DNA of 6,534 bases, from contig CAYLZO010000268.1 in assembly GCA_964387775.1 (NCBI GenBank), forward strand, positions 1-6,534, read 5' to 3'. The notes beneath the pieces were generated by a model that saw only the letters and a program-made list of their open reading frames with translations, did not search any database and was not told the DNA's origin. Position 1 is the first letter of the stretch, and every line of letters starts with the position of its first letter. Origin of the DNA: CAYLZO01 sp964387775. GTDB lineage: Bacteria > Chloroflexota > Anaerolineae > JAAYZQ01. A program made the position numbers and the translations under genes. This document shows, piece by piece, positions 1 through 5,537 of the stretch.

Positions 1-402
1 CTGGGTTGTTCCGGGCAGCGCGGCGGCTATCTCCGCTTCGTAGACGACTTTTTGCTCTTTGCCGACGACAAAGGATTGTTGTGGGACTGGCGAGCGTCGC
101 TCATAGACCGGCTAGCCTGCTTCCGGCTGACCATTCACCCCGGCGCCCATCCCCGCCCGGTGACAGAGGGCATCCCCTTCCTGGGATTCGTCGTCTATCC
201 CGGGCGACGACGGCTCAAGCGCCGCAAGGGGATCGCCTTCCGGCGCAAACTGCGCCGCCTGCTGGCCGCCTATCAACAAGGGCTGATAGAATTTGACCAT
301 CTGGACGCTTCGGTGCAGGGCTGGATCAACCACGTCCGCTACGGCAACACCTGGGGGCTGCGTCAGAGCCTGTTCGACGCCCATCCCATTCAAAGACTCT
401 GA
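1..402 (+). CDS. Reverse transcriptase, C-terminal part (5' end outside window)
   Basis: Frame 1 is open from the first base to TGA at 400-402 and gives the last 133 residues of an RNA-directed DNA polymerase. Residues 10-20 read YLRFVDDFLLF, the palm-domain catalytic motif (FVDD form of YxDD) that holds two of the three metal-binding aspartates. Then come an RLTIHP segment and PFLGFVVYP, the conserved FLGF strand after the palm. An arginine-rich thumb (about residues 70-90) follows, and a C-terminal QGWINHVRYGNTWGLR motif. This short tail resembles diversity-generating-retroelement-like and other non-intron bacterial reverse transcriptases. No HNH endonuclease domain is present, and no group II intron domain V fits in the 39 bases before the next gene. 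The finger domain, start and promoter lie upstream, so subclass and partners cannot be fixed here. That it is a reverse transcriptase is firm; the subclass is inference. Confidence 0.88.
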   Translation: MGCSGQRGGYLRFVDDFLLFADDKGLLWDWRASLIDRLACFRLTIHPGAHPRPVTEGIPFLGFVVYPGRRRLKRRKGIAFRRKLRRLLAAYQQGLIEFDHLDASVQGWINHVRYGNTWGLRQSLFDAHPIQRL

Positions 403-423
403 AGGTTTTGGAGACTTTCGGGG
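397..423 (+). other. RNA hairpin at the reverse transcriptase stop codon
   Basis: CTCTGAAGGT (397-406) can pair with ACTTTCGGGG (414-423) as RNA: ten consecutive pairs, of which three are G-U, around a 7-base loop. The stem contains the TGA stop of the reverse transcriptase. There is no T-tract after it, so it is not a standard intrinsic terminator. It could be a weak terminator, an mRNA 3'-end stabiliser or a copy of a small dispersed repeat. Confidence 0.35.
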
Positions 424-441
424 GTTCAAAGGGAGAAGCAA

Positions 442-1233
442 ATGCTGACCAACCTGAAAACCGCCCTCATCACCGGCGCCTCGCGCGGCATCGGGGCGGC
501 CTTTGCCCGGCGGCTGGCGGCGCGGGGCAAGGACCTCGTCCTGGTGGCCCGCAGCGAGCCCGAGTTGCAGGCGCTGGCCGAGGACCTGGCGGCCCGGCAC
601 GGCATCCAGACCCGCGTCATCGCCGCCGACCTGGCCTGCCCATCCGCTGCTGCGGCCATCTTTGCCGAAACCGAGCGCCTGGGGCTGGAGGTGGACCTGC
701 TCGTCAACAACGCCGGCTTTGCCCGGGTCGGCGCCTTTGCCGAGGTGCCCCTCGACGTCTGGACGCGAATGGTCTGTCTCAACGTCAGCACCCTGATGGA
801 GCTGACCCGCCTCTACCTGCCGGCCATGCGCCGGCGGCGGCGAGGTGGGATTATCAACGTCGCCTCCAACGCCGCCTTCCAGCCGGTGCCCTACCTGAGC
901 GTCTACGCCGCCACCAAGGCCTTCGTCCTCCACTTTTCCGAGGGGCTGGCCCACGAGGTCGAGGCCGACGGCGTGCGGGTGCTGGCCCTCTGCCCGGGCG
1001 CGACCGCCACCGAGTTCTGGTCCGTGGCCGGCGCCCTGGAAGGCCAGACCGGGCTGATGACCTCACCCGACAAGGTCGTGGATGTCGCGCTCCGTACGTT
1101 TGAGGGGCGGGGGGCCTTTGTCGTGCCCGGCCTGGGCTACAAGCTGCTGGCCTTTGCCGCCGGTCGACTGGCGCCCCGCTGGCTGGTGCCGCTGATTGCC
1201 GGCTGGTTCTTTCGCCGGGTCAACGGCTCTTGA
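442..1233 (+). CDS. Short-chain dehydrogenase/reductase (SDR), classical type
   Basis: This is a complete 263-residue NAD(P)-dependent oxidoreductase of the classical SDR family (usual length about 250). The Rossmann cofactor loop TGASRGIG is at residues 11-18. NNAG at 89-92 stabilises the central sheet. The catalytic set is N114, S142, Y155 and K159 (YAATK). The CPG of CPGATATEF at about 184 is the usual post-catalytic motif. R37 in VLVARSEPEL follows the second strand, and such a basic residue usually favours NADPH. The C-terminus (residues about 225-263) is hydrophobic and arginine-rich, as in SDRs annotated DltE/YqjQ-like, and may contact a membrane or lipid substrate. The ATG at 442 is preceded by GGGAG at 431-435 with suitable spacing. 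Forty bases separate it from the reverse transcriptase stop, so it may be co-transcribed, but no functional link is evident. The substrate cannot be inferred. Confidence 0.93.
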   Translation: MLTNLKTALITGASRGIGAAFARRLAARGKDLVLVARSEPELQALAEDLAARHGIQTRVIAADLACPSAAAAIFAETERLGLEVDLLVNNAGFARVGAFAEVPLDVWTRMVCLNVSTLMELTRLYLPAMRRRRRGGIINVASNAAFQPVPYLSVYAATKAFVLHFSEGLAHEVEADGVRVLALCPGATATEFWSVAGALEGQTGLMTSPDKVVDVALRTFEGRGAFVVPGLGYKLLAFAAGRLAPRWLVPLIAGWFFRRVNGS

Positions 1234-1258
1234 ATTCGGCGCGGAGACGTGCTATAAT
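1230..1258 (+). promoter_or_regulatory. Sigma-70-type extended -10 promoter for the Uma2 gene
   Basis: TTGAAT (1230-1235), a 17-base spacer and a perfect TATAAT (1253-1258) with TG at 1250-1251, one base before it, form an extended -10 promoter. The -35 box overlaps the TGA of the dehydrogenase. Transcription should start near 1265, giving a leader of about 33 nt before the GTG at 1298. Confidence 0.75.
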
Positions 1259-1297
1259 GGCGGTGTGGAAGCGGGACAAACGAAAGAGGTGAGAACC

Positions 1298-1906
1298 GTG
1301 CTGAGTGACGGGTTAGAAGTCAAAACGCAACCGCAACCAGTTACAGACCTGGCCGCGCTGTGGCCGCCCCAGGGCCAGTGGGCCGAGGATGACTATTTCA
1401 ACTTGCCCGACACCAATCGTCTTGTCGAACTATCCGCCGGACAAGTTGCTGTCTTGCCCCACCCAACAGAGACGCATCAGCGGGTTCTGGCGGCCCTTGT
1501 CCAGTTTTTCGACGAGTTTGTGAAAGCAAACGACCTGGGCACCATCCGCTTTGCCCCCCTGCCCGTCCGCCTCTGGCCGGACAAGATCCGCGAGCCCGAC
1601 ATCCTCTTTGTCTCCCACACCCACGCCGACCGCATCGGCGAGCAGTTCTACGGCCCGCCCGACCTGGTCGTCGAGGTCACGTCGCCGGGCACCTGGCGCA
1701 CCGACCGGCGCGACAAGTACGTCGAGTACGCCCGGGCCGGCATCCCCGAGTACTGGCTGGTGGACCCCGAGGCCGAGACTATCGAGGTATTCGTCCTGGA
1801 GGCGGGGGTCTATGTCGCCCTGGGCAAGTTCGGCGCCGGGCAAACCGCCCGCTCACAACTCCTGGATGGATTCCAGGTGAGCGTGGACGAGGTCTTTGCC
1901 GAGTAG
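1298..1906 (+). CDS. Uma2 family endonuclease (PD-(D/E)XK fold, DUF820)
   Basis: The 202-residue product has the length and motif order of Uma2/DUF820 restriction-endonuclease-fold proteins. RLVELSAGQV (41-50) carries the first acidic position (E44). H60 lies in the conserved PTETHQRVLAAL helix. REPD (98-101) gives D101, and PPDLVVEVTSP (120-130) gives D122 and E126. K140 in the DKYVEYARAGIPEYWLVDP block (139-157) completes the likely active site. I chose GTG 1298 because AGAGGTGAG (1285-1293) is a strong ribosome binding site just before it and the promoter's start point falls between 1258 and 1298. Longer in-frame starts would begin inside the dehydrogenase gene. The gene has its own promoter and terminator, so it looks monocistronic. 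Members are multicopy in Cyanobacteria and Chloroflexota and mostly lack a proven role; a nuclease function is family inference. Confidence 0.92.
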   Translation: MLSDGLEVKTQPQPVTDLAALWPPQGQWAEDDYFNLPDTNRLVELSAGQVAVLPHPTETHQRVLAALVQFFDEFVKANDLGTIRFAPLPVRLWPDKIREPDILFVSHTHADRIGEQFYGPPDLVVEVTSPGTWRTDRRDKYVEYARAGIPEYWLVDPEAETIEVFVLEAGVYVALGKFGAGQTARSQLLDGFQVSVDEVFAE

Positions 1907-1927
1907 CCGCCGCTCTCTGACCGCCCT

Positions 1928-1955
1928 GCCCAGCCCCGGCTGGGCTTTTTTCTTT
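1928..1955 (+). terminator. Intrinsic terminator after the Uma2 gene
   Basis: GCCCAGC (1928-1934) pairs perfectly with GCTGGGC (1939-1945) around a CCCG loop and is followed at once by six Ts (1946-1951) and CTTT. It ends transcription from the Uma2 gene, 22 bases past its stop. The other strand has no T-tract after the hairpin, so it is not a good terminator for the converging ecfT gene. The stop codon of ecfT (1954-1956) sits in its tail. Confidence 0.9.
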
Positions 1956-2751
1956 ACCACGGTTCCGCGCCAAAGCCCAGGCCGTAGCGCAGAGCCAGCA
2001 GCGCCCCAAAGGCCAGCGTGACCAGTCCCGCCGCCAGCCAGTCGGCCCGGGAAAAGTGGATCTCGCGCCACGTCGTGCGTTGGACCGGGTAGCCCAGCCC
2101 TCGCGCCGCCAGGGCCAGGCCCAGTTGGTCGCTCAGGCGCAGCGCGGCGATGATGGTCGCCACCAGAATGGGCACCTGGGCCCGCGCCCGTTCCAGGAAA
2201 TGGCCCCGGCCCGCGTCCCAGCCCCGGGCCTGCTGCGCCTCGCGGACGGTCACGAACAGGTGAGCCGTCGTCGGCAGATAGTGCAGGGCCAGTCCAACGG
2301 TCAGGCCCCAGGGATAGGGCAGGCCCAGCTTGACCAGGCCGCGCACCAGGTTGGTGGGCTCGGTGCTGACCAGCAGCACAGTGACCACAAAGGCCAGCGC
2401 CGCCGCCCGCAGGGCAAAACTCACCCCTTCCAGCAGGCCGGTGACCGTCAGGCGGAGCGGCCCCATCCGCGCCAGATCCGGTCCACTGCCGGGGAAAAAG
2501 AGGGGCTGCAAGATGAGGATGGCGATCAGCAGCGGCCCGAGTCCCAGCCACAGCTTGCGCAGCCGCTCGGCCGGCACCCGGGCCGAGAGCAGGATCGCGT
2601 GGGCCAGCAGCAAGAGCCCGGCCAGCACGGCGATCTGCTTGAACAGGAGCCCCACCGCGCCGGCCAGCACCACGGCCCACAGCTTGGTCCGGGGGTCCAG
2701 CCGGTGGAGCCACGACGCGCGCGGCACATAGACATCGAAGCGTTGGCTCAC
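1954..2751 (-). CDS. ecfT: ECF transporter transmembrane (T) component
   Basis: The 265-residue integral membrane protein (family usual about 260) is the scaffold that links the substrate-binding S component to the ATPases. The N-terminus has the family block WLHRLDPRTKL at 14-24. Hydrophobic membrane segments follow at about 25-55, 70-86, 105-128 and 146-168, with another near the C-terminus (about 240-258). The two diagnostic coupling-helix motifs are present: AQQARG (172-177) and ALAARG (213-218). Their arginines contact the two ATPase domains in known ECF structures. The GTG start (2751-2749) overlaps the TGA of the ATPase gene as GTGA, so translation is probably coupled. It is the last gene of the operon. 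Confidence 0.95.
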   Translation of the reverse strand: MSQRFDVYVPRASWLHRLDPRTKLWAVVLAGAVGLLFKQIAVLAGLLLLAHAILLSARVPAERLRKLWLGLGPLLIAILILQPLFFPGSGPDLARMGPLRLTVTGLLEGVSFALRAAALAFVVTVLLVSTEPTNLVRGLVKLGLPYPWGLTVGLALHYLPTTAHLFVTVREAQQARGWDAGRGHFLERARAQVPILVATIIAALRLSDQLGLALAARGLGYPVQRTTWREIHFSRADWLAAGLVTLAFGALLALRYGLGFGAEPW

Positions 2752-4580
2752 GCCCGCCCCTCCAGCAGGGCCAGGTAGGCGTCACAGAAAGCAGTCACGG
2801 TCAAAGTCGTGCCGGGCAAGCCATGGGGCCGCAGCGCCCGGGCCAGGCGGACCACCGGCGGCGGGGCCAGATAGACGCCGGCCAGCAGGTCGGTTTTCTG
2901 GAAAACGTCGCCGGGCTCACCGTCGGCCACGATCTGGCCCCGGTGCAGAACCAGCACCCGCTCGGCGTGCTCGGCCGCCAGGCCCATGTCGTGGGTGACG
3001 AGCAGGATCGTCCGGCCCCGGGCGTGCAGCTCGGCCAGCCAGGCAAAGGTCTCGCGCTGGCCCGGCGCGTCGAGGCCGACCGTCGGCTCGTCCAGGACCA
3101 CGATAGCCGAGTCCATGGCCGCCAGCGAGGCGAGCGTCACCCGCCGCCGCTGGCCGTAGCCCAGGATGGCTGGCGGGCGCTCGGCGGCGGCGCTCAGCTC
3201 GAAGCGGGCCAGCGCCGCCTCGACGCGGACCTCGATCTCTTCGGCGGGCAGCCCCAGGTTGCGCGGCCCGAAGGCCACCTCCTGGCGGACGGTGGCGCTG
3301 AAAATCTGCTGCTCCGGGTGCTGAAAGAGAAAGCCCACCTGCCGGGCCAGCTCGCCGACTGGGCGCCCGGCCGTATCTTGCCCCAGCACGCGCACGGTTC
3401 CCCGCCCCGGCCGCAGCAGCCCGTTGGCGTGCTTGACCAGCGTCGTCTTGCCCGAGCCGTTGGCCCCGACTAGCGCCACGAACTGCCCGTTCGGGATGCA
3501 CAAATCCACGCCGCGCAGCACCGACGCATCGGCGTCGTATCCAAACCACAGGTCAGAGATAGCCAGGGCGGAATCTCCCCCCCACCCCAACCCTCCCCCC
3601 CAAGGGGGGAGGGGGCTTTCTCCCCTCTCTTGGGGGAGGCGACCGCAGGGAGGGGGGAGGGGGGAGATTGTGTCCGGGCCACCACTTTCTCGCCCTCCCA
3701 ACAGTGAAGCCAACACCCCCCGCGCCTCGCCCACCGTGAGAAAATCAAACTCCGTTCCCAACCGCTCGTTCAGGCGTGCCGCCACCCGACTCATCTGCGG
3801 CACGGCCACACCCAACGCCGCCAACCGCGCCACCTGCCCAAACAGCGCGCGCGGCGAGCCTTCCAGGGCGATCCGCCCCTCGTGCAAGACCACCAGCCGG
3901 TCGGCAAAGGCCGCCACGGCCTCGGGGTCGCTCTCGGCCATCACGATGCTCGTCGAGCGGTCGCGGCGGAGTTGCGACAGCGACGCCAAGACATCGTCGC
4001 GGCCGGCGGGGTCGAGGCCGCCCAGCGGCTCGTCGAGGACGAGCAGGGCCGGGCGCGGGGCCAGCACCGAGGCCAGGGCCAGCCGCTTCTTTTCCCCGCC
4101 CGACAGCGCGCCGGGCGCCCGGTGCCGGACGTCCTCCAGGCGAAAACGCGCCAGCAATTCGCTCACGCGCCGGTCGATTTCGCCCACGGGCAGGCCCAGG
4201 TTCTCCAGGCCCCAGGCGATTTCGGACTCGACGGTGGGGTTAAAGAGCTGGGCCTCCGGCTCCTGGAAGAGCAGCCCGACGGTGGCGGCCAGGGCAGGGG
4301 GCGGGTGGTCGCGGGTGTCCCGCCCGCCGATGGCGACCCGGCCCTCCATCCGGCCGCCGGTCAGGTGGGGCGCCAGGCCGGCCAGCAGCAGGCAGAGGGT
4401 CGTCTTGCCGGCGTCGCTGGCGCCCACGACCGCCAGCCATTCGCCCGCGCCGACGCGCAGGTCGAGGCCGTCGATGACCCTCGGCGCGGCTGCACCGGGC
4501 GCCAGCGGCGGATAGGCGAAGCGCAGCCCTTCGGCGAGCAGGGATGTGGGCGATTGGAGATCGGCGAATTGCGACGTCAA
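2748..4580 (-). CDS. ECF transporter ATPase, two nucleotide-binding domains fused (EcfA-EcfA)
   Basis: The 610-residue protein is a tandem ABC ATPase of the YkoD/CbiO type that energises an ECF vitamin importer. Domain 1: Walker A GASDAGKTT (53-61), Q-loop FQEPEAQLF (105-113), signature LSGGE (159-163), Walker B LLVLDEP (179-185), D-loop GGLD (187-190). Domain 2: Walker A GANGSGKTT (372-380), Q-loop FQHPEQQIF (419-427), signature-position LGYGQ (473-477), Walker B IVVLDEP (493-499), switch histidine H530. Three deviations stand out: D56 replaces a Walker A glycine, S217 sits where the switch histidine belongs in domain 1, and the domain 2 signature is degenerate. Residues 304-336 are a Pro/Gly-rich linker encoded by a palindromic repeat. 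A TTG start (4580-4578) overlaps the TGA of the S gene as TTGA. It has no strong ribosome binding site of its own, which suggests coupled translation. The length exceeds typical fused forms (about 480-570), partly because of the repeat. Confidence 0.95.
   Translation of the reverse strand: MTSQFADLQSPTSLLAEGLRFAYPPLAPGAAAPRVIDGLDLRVGAGEWLAVVGASDAGKTTLCLLLAGLAPHLTGGRMEGRVAIGGRDTRDHPPPALAATVGLLFQEPEAQLFNPTVESEIAWGLENLGLPVGEIDRRVSELLARFRLEDVRHRAPGALSGGEKKRLALASVLAPRPALLVLDEPLGGLDPAGRDDVLASLSQLRRDRSTSIVMAESDPEAVAAFADRLVVLHEGRIALEGSPRALFGQVARLAALGVAVPQMSRVAARLNERLGTEFDFLTVGEARGVLASLLGGRESGGPDTISPLPPPCGRLPQERGESPLPPWGGGLGWGGDSALAISDLWFGYDADASVLRGVDLCIPNGQFVALVGANGSGKTTLVKHANGLLRPGRGTVRVLGQDTAGRPVGELARQVGFLFQHPEQQIFSATVRQEVAFGPRNLGLPAEEIEVRVEAALARFELSAAAERPPAILGYGQRRRVTLASLAAMDSAIVVLDEPTVGLDAPGQRETFAWLAELHARGRTILLVTHDMGLAAEHAERVLVLHRGQIVADGEPGDVFQKTDLLAGVYLAPPPVVRLARALRPHGLPGTTLTVTAFCDAYLALLEGRA
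3572..3669. repeat. 98-bp G/C-tract palindromic element inside the ATPase gene
   Basis: The element has terminal inverted repeats: 11 perfect pairs (AATCTCCCCCC, 3572-3582, with GGGGGGAGATT, 3659-3669), extending to 19 of 23 paired positions (3572-3594 with 3647-3669). Inside are two hairpins, 3591-3600 with 3604-3613 (10 bp, 3-base loop) and 3620-3625 with 3633-3638 (6 bp, 7-base loop). No target duplication is visible. The sequence style (alternating C6-7 and G5-6 tracts) matches REP/MITE-like repeats I recall as common in environmental bacterial genomes, but only one copy lies in this window. It is read through in frame on the minus strand as residues 304-336 of the ECF ATPase. Confidence 0.75.
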
Positions 4581-5095
4581 TCCCGGGTGCCAAAGCGCAT
4601 GATGGGTGGGTAGGCCTGGCGCACGGCGGCAAAGAGGGGCACGCTCACCACGGCGCCGGCGGCCACCTGGACGACGTTGAGGGGCACCTCACTCAGGGCG
4701 CCGCCAAAGCCGACCAGGATCGTGCCGGCCAGCAGGTAGCCGGCGACGACGATGACGCCGCCCACCACTGCGGCAAGCAGGATGCCCTTCACACCCTGAA
4801 ACCGGCCGGCCAACCAGCCGGCGGCCCAGCCCTGGGCGCCGTGGATGAGCAGCGAAAAGATGGCCCACTGGGCGTAGGGGCTGGTCAGATCGGCGAGGGC
4901 TGTGCCGAGACCGCCGGCCACGGCCCCGACGACCGGGCCGAAGGCGAAGGCACTGAAAAAAACGCCGACGTCGCCCAGGTGGATGTAGCCCACGACGGGC
5001 GTCGGCACCTGGACGACGCGGGTCAGAACGTAGACGATGGCGGTCATGACCGCCATCACGGCCAACAGACGTGGATCGAGCGATTTGCGTTGCAT
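4577..5095 (-). CDS. ECF transporter substrate-binding (S) component
   Basis: The 172-residue hydrophobic protein is the substrate-capturing membrane subunit of an ECF importer. It has five or six predicted membrane segments (about 10-30, 43-66, 75-97, 104-128, 140-160). YIHLGDVGVFFSAFAFGP (37-54), then GAVAGGLGTALADL (57-70), resembles the S-component family that includes riboflavin, hydroxymethylpyrimidine and pyridoxine transporters (PF07155/PF12822 style). An A-rich AVMAVMTAIVYVLT stretch (12-25) replaces a strict AxxxA helix 1 motif that binds EcfT. ATG 5095-5093 follows a perfect AAGGAG (5107-5102, minus strand) at 6-base spacing. It is the first gene of the operon, followed by the ATPase and T genes, which suggests a dedicated (group I) transporter. 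No biosynthetic neighbour or riboswitch identifies the substrate. Confidence 0.9.
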   Translation of the reverse strand: MQRKSLDPRLLAVMAVMTAIVYVLTRVVQVPTPVVGYIHLGDVGVFFSAFAFGPVVGAVAGGLGTALADLTSPYAQWAIFSLLIHGAQGWAAGWLAGRFQGVKGILLAAVVGGVIVVAGYLLAGTILVGFGGALSEVPLNVVQVAAGAVVSVPLFAAVRQAYPPIMRFGTRD

Positions 5096-5136
5096 GACAC
5101 TCTCCTTCTGAACCCAGATATGGTCGAACCGGGGTC

Positions 5137-5165
5137 ATTATACCACTCTACTCGACCAAGCTCAA
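5137..5165 (-). promoter_or_regulatory. Sigma-70-type promoter of the ECF operon
   Basis: On the minus strand TTGAGC (5165-5160) and a perfect TATAAT (5142-5137) are separated by 17 bases, and TGG directly before the -10 makes it an extended -10 site. The start point should be near 5130, leaving a leader of about 35 nt, too short for a known vitamin riboswitch. Confidence 0.75.
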
Positions 5166-5187
5166 GCGCCGGAACGACCTCTGCGAA

Positions 5188-5216
5188 TTGCCGCCGGTTC
5201 CGTTCTGCGGTATAAT
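5188..5216 (+). promoter_or_regulatory. Sigma-70-type promoter of the toxin-antitoxin-like pair
   Basis: TTGCCG (5188-5193), 17 bases, then TATAAT (5211-5216) on the plus strand. The start point is near 5223 and the GTG of the first gene is at 5241, so the leader is about 18 nt and contains the ribosome binding site AAGGGAGG (5228-5235). It is divergent from the ECF promoter; the two -35 boxes are 22 bases apart. TCTGCG occurs directly repeated at 5180-5185 and 5204-5209, flanking the -35 box, and CGGAAC/GTTCCG (5170-5175, 5197-5202) form an inverted pair; either could be an operator. Confidence 0.7.
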
Positions 5217-5240
5217 CAAGATTGCTGAAGGGAGGCATCT

Positions 5241-5537
5241 GTGACAGAGGGATATACGACAAGGGGCATTCCCCGTAGCCTACGTCTGGCTTTCCAGGAG
5301 TACGACATCGAACAGCTCGACCCGGAGGAGCACGCCTTCACCGTCATCGAGCGGGCGTTGACCTGGGGCAACCGCGAGGAGACGCGTTGGTTATTTGACC
5401 GCTACGGGCCGGAGCGCCTGGCCGCCTGGGTGCGCTCGGCCGGCTGGCGAGCATTGCCCCTCGACCGTCTTGCCCTTTGGGCCGCCTATTTCGACCTGCA
5501 GAACCTGCCCAAGAGGAGGGGGATATGGCCATACTGA
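5241..5537 (+). CDS. DUF6922-like small protein, putative antitoxin partner of the AbiEii-type protein
   Basis: The 98-residue soluble protein has no signal or membrane segment. The pattern FQEYDIEQLDPEEHAFTVIERALTWGNREETRWLFDRYG (residues 18-56) followed by a tryptophan-rich C-terminus (W63, W69, W79) resembles the DUF6922 family: an F-x-D-x-x-x-L-D-x-x-x-H-x-x-x-I-E-R core, then an L-x-x-G-x-x-x-x-x-x-W-L helix. Those proteins typically sit directly upstream of AbiEii/AbiGii nucleotidyltransferases. The GTG start (5241) has a strong AAGGGAGG site 5 bases upstream. Its last 13 bases overlap the start of the downstream gene, whose ribosome binding site lies inside this gene, so the two are probably translationally coupled. 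An antitoxin role is inferred from gene position; a direct DNA-binding motif is not visible. Confidence 0.8.
   Translation: MTEGYTTRGIPRSLRLAFQEYDIEQLDPEEHAFTVIERALTWGNREETRWLFDRYGPERLAAWVRSAGWRALPLDRLALWAAYFDLQNLPKRRGIWPY

Noticed and set aside
403..441. Possible group II intron 3' end (domains V/VI) or template repeat after the reverse transcriptase.
   Set aside because: Only 39 bases are available, with no domain V-like hairpin and no adenine-rich repeat. The downstream gene's ribosome binding site occupies part of it.
112..954. Open frame of 280 codons on the minus strand across the reverse transcriptase and dehydrogenase.
   Set aside because: Gly/Gln/Asp-rich composition with no recognisable motif, antisense to two well-supported genes.
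2056..2778. Open frame of 240 codons on the plus strand across ecfT.
   Set aside because: Gln/Arg/Pro-rich, no domain, antisense to an ecfT with both diagnostic motifs.
3572..3669. CRISPR or tandem repeat array in the G/C-tract stretch.
   Set aside because: The tracts are arranged as inverted repeats in a single unit, not as spaced direct repeats.
3424..4515. Long open frame on the plus strand across the ATPase gene (363 codons).
   Set aside because: It is antisense to clear ABC ATPase motifs, has low-complexity Ser/Arg/Pro composition and no ribosome binding site. It is a by-product of high GC.
5096..5135. Riboswitch (FMN, TPP or other vitamin) in the leader of the ECF operon.
   Set aside because: The promoter position leaves only about 35 nt of leader, too short for these aptamers, and no conserved aptamer core is visible.
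5056..5262. Minus-strand open frame across the divergent promoter region.
   Set aside because: It would run through two good promoters and both ribosome binding sites, and its product has no recognisable pattern.
5477..5524. Longer N-terminus for the AbiEii-type protein (16 extra residues).
   Set aside because: The perfect AGGAGG at 5514-5519 serves ATG 5525. The extra residues are not family-like and overlap the upstream gene further.
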